DNA from: Streptomyces poriferorum
GTDB taxonomy: Bacteria; Actinomycetota; Actinomycetes; Streptomycetales; Streptomycetaceae
Length of the DNA stretch: 40,515 bases
Assembly: GCF_019399235.1 (NCBI RefSeq)
Contig: NZ_JAELVH010000029.1
Coordinates: 1-40,515 of the forward strand
Direction of reading: 5' to 3'
The notes under the pieces were generated by a model. It was not told where the DNA came from and made no database searches. It was given only the letters and a program-made list of their open reading frames with translations. This document shows positions 39,397 through 40,515 of the stretch, piece after piece (within the stretch, counting starts at the first letter, position 1; each line of letters begins with the position of its first letter). The position numbers were made by a program, and so were the translations under genes.

Positions 39397-40515
39397 ATGA
39401 CGACCACCACCGCCACACCGCTCGACGTCCCCAGGGGCCTCGCCGGTGTCGTCGTCACGGATACCGCGCTCGGTGACGTCCGGGGCCGAGAGGGCTTCTA
39501 CCACTACCGGCAGTACTCGGCGATCGAGCTGGCGCGGACCCGCAGCTTCGAGGACGTCTGGTACCTGATGACCGAGGGCGAGCTGCCCGGCCTGGCGGCC
39601 CGCGCCGAGTTCGCCGCCCGTACCGCCGGGTTGCGCAGGCTGCCCGCCGAGGTCCGCGACGCCCTGCCCGCCATAGCCCGAGCGGGCGCGGCGGCCGGTC
39701 CCCTCGCCGGGCTGCGTACGGCGCTCTCCCTGCTCGGCGCCTCGGCAGGCTTCCGGCCCGTGTACGACATCGACGCGGAGCGTCGCCGCAGCGACGCACT
39801 GACCGCCTGTGCCGCCGTCCCCACCGTGCTGACCGCTCTCCACCGGCTCGGCCAGGGTCTCGAACCGGTGGAACCCCGCGACGACCTGCCCTACGCGGCC
39901 AACTACCTCTACATGCTGACCGGTTCCGTGCCGGACGCCGACCGGGTCAGCGCGGTGGAGCAGTATCTGATCTCCACCGTCGACCACGGCTTCAACGCCT
40001 CCACCTTCACCGGCCGTGTCGTGGCCTCCACCGGAGCGGACATCGCGGCTTGCCTGGTGGCCGCCGTCGGCGCACTGTCCGGGCCGCTGCACGGAGGTGC
40101 GCCCAGCCGCGCCCTCGACACCCTGGACGCCATCGGCACCCCCGACCGCATCGACGGCTGGATCCGCGAGCGGGTGCTCGCCGGCGACCGGATCATGGGC
40201 TTCGGTCACCCGGTCTACCGCACCGAGGACCCGCGGTCACGCATGCTGAGGTCCATCGCCCAGAGTTTCGGCGGCCCGCTCGTGGACTTCGCCGTAGAGG
40301 TGGAACGGCAGGTCGAGGCGATCCTCGCCGAGCTCAAACCGGGGCGCGAACTGCACACCAACGTGGAGTTCTACGCCGGAGTGGTCATGGAACTGTGCGG
40401 GCTGCCGCGCGAGATGTTCACCCCGACCTTCTGCTCGGCGCGGGTCGTCGGCTGGAGCGCCAATATCCTGGAGCAGGCGGAGGATCTTCGAGTCCTCCGC
40501 CTGCTCCAGGATATT
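39397..40515 (+). CDS. Citrate synthase, 3' end beyond the window
   Basis: 373 codons are visible and the frame is still open at the edge. GGAGGAAG (39387-39394) precedes the ATG. The fold is a normal citrate synthase without an HTH: GFYHYRQYSAIELA near the start, substrate-binding GPLHGGAPS and GFGHPVYRTEDPR histidine motifs, and FTPTFCSARVVGWSANILEQ near the C-terminus. At the catalytic aspartate position the sequence is HTNVEFYAG, giving Glu where NVDFYSG is common. Only about a dozen C-terminal residues should be missing. The last ~10 codons (LRVLRLLQDI) do not look like the family's usual EQAED-x-x-IIRP ending and fall in an inverted repeat, so they are doubtful. Confidence 0.9.
   Translation, partial: MTTTTATPLDVPRGLAGVVVTDTALGDVRGREGFYHYRQYSAIELARTRSFEDVWYLMTEGELPGLAARAEFAARTAGLRRLPAEVRDALPAIARAGAAAGPLAGLRTALSLLGASAGFRPVYDIDAERRRSDALTACAAVPTVLTALHRLGQGLEPVEPRDDLPYAANYLYMLTGSVPDADRVSAVEQYLISTVDHGFNASTFTGRVVASTGADIAACLVAAVGALSGPLHGGAPSRALDTLDAIGTPDRIDGWIRERVLAGDRIMGFGHPVYRTEDPRSRMLRSIAQSFGGPLVDFAVEVERQVEAILAELKPGRELHTNVEFYAGVVMELCGLPREMFTPTFCSARVVGWSANILEQAEDLRVLRLLQDI
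40462..40515. repeat. Perfect 23-bp inverted repeat at the window end
   Basis: Bases 40462-40484 are the exact reverse complement of 40493-40515, with an 8-nt loop. The right arm ends at the last base and interrupts the conserved end of the citrate synthase gene, which points to a fold-back artefact rather than biology. Confidence 0.85.

Overview
The window is high-GC actinobacterial chromosome, almost certainly Streptomyces. The signs are strong G/C bias at third codon positions, frequent GTG starts, leaderless promoters, rarity of TTA codons, and the marker pairs nrdR-nrdJ and whiH-hrdB, followed by a serine protease and parE. To my knowledge this order matches the conserved core of Streptomyces chromosomes (the SCO5804-SCO5832 neighbourhood of S. 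coelicolor). I see no rRNA, tRNA, CRISPR array, insertion sequence or prophage, so most of the window is core genome with a few odd local structures.

Layout. 0.1-4 kb: the repressor nrdR and the B12-dependent ribonucleotide reductase nrdJ, with candidate NrdR boxes upstream. 4-8 kb: a TerD-family protein and a DUF1152 protein on the minus strand, then divergent DUF4937, histidine-phosphatase and ADP-ribosylglycohydrolase genes. Each of these last three has a -10 hexamer 6-7 nt before its start codon, predicting leaderless mRNAs. 8-10.3 kb: a 34-bp tandem repeat and a DUF4173 membrane protein. 10.4-12.9 kb: an MFS exporter with a TTA codon, divergent from a TetR repressor, with two 20-bp operators between them. 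13-19.1 kb: rnhB, two unassigned proteins, a RecQ helicase fused to a phosphoribosyltransferase-like domain, and a DUF4192 protein; between the last two lies a palindrome made of two consensus DnaA boxes. 19.2-22.1 kb: an NrtR-like Nudix regulator and a one-polypeptide ABC transporter. 22.2-25 kb: the sporulation regulator whiH and the principal sigma factor hrdB. 25-28.9 kb: a secreted trypsin-like protease, a small zinc-finger-like protein and parE. 29-33.5 kb: a translationally coupled membrane protein/kinase/regulator operon and a DUF485/sodium-solute symporter pair. 33.6-36.9 kb: a DoxX/HxlR pair and a CitA/CitB-type two-component system. 36.9-40.5 kb: a LacI regulator and two divergent citrate synthase paralogues, one carrying an N-terminal HTH. 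The second paralogue runs off the window.

The genes work as several small modules. These are dNTP supply and its repressor, a drug-efflux pump with its repressor, DNA-repair and topology enzymes, developmental and housekeeping transcription, and a carboxylate-sensing and carbon-entry block at the right end (acetate-type symporter, CitA/CitB-type sensor, LacI regulator, citrate synthases). The last grouping is an inference from adjacency.

Both ends of the window are perfect inverted repeats lying flush with the first and last base. At the right end the repeat also replaces the expected citrate synthase C-terminus, so the terminal bases look like fold-back assembly or library artefacts.
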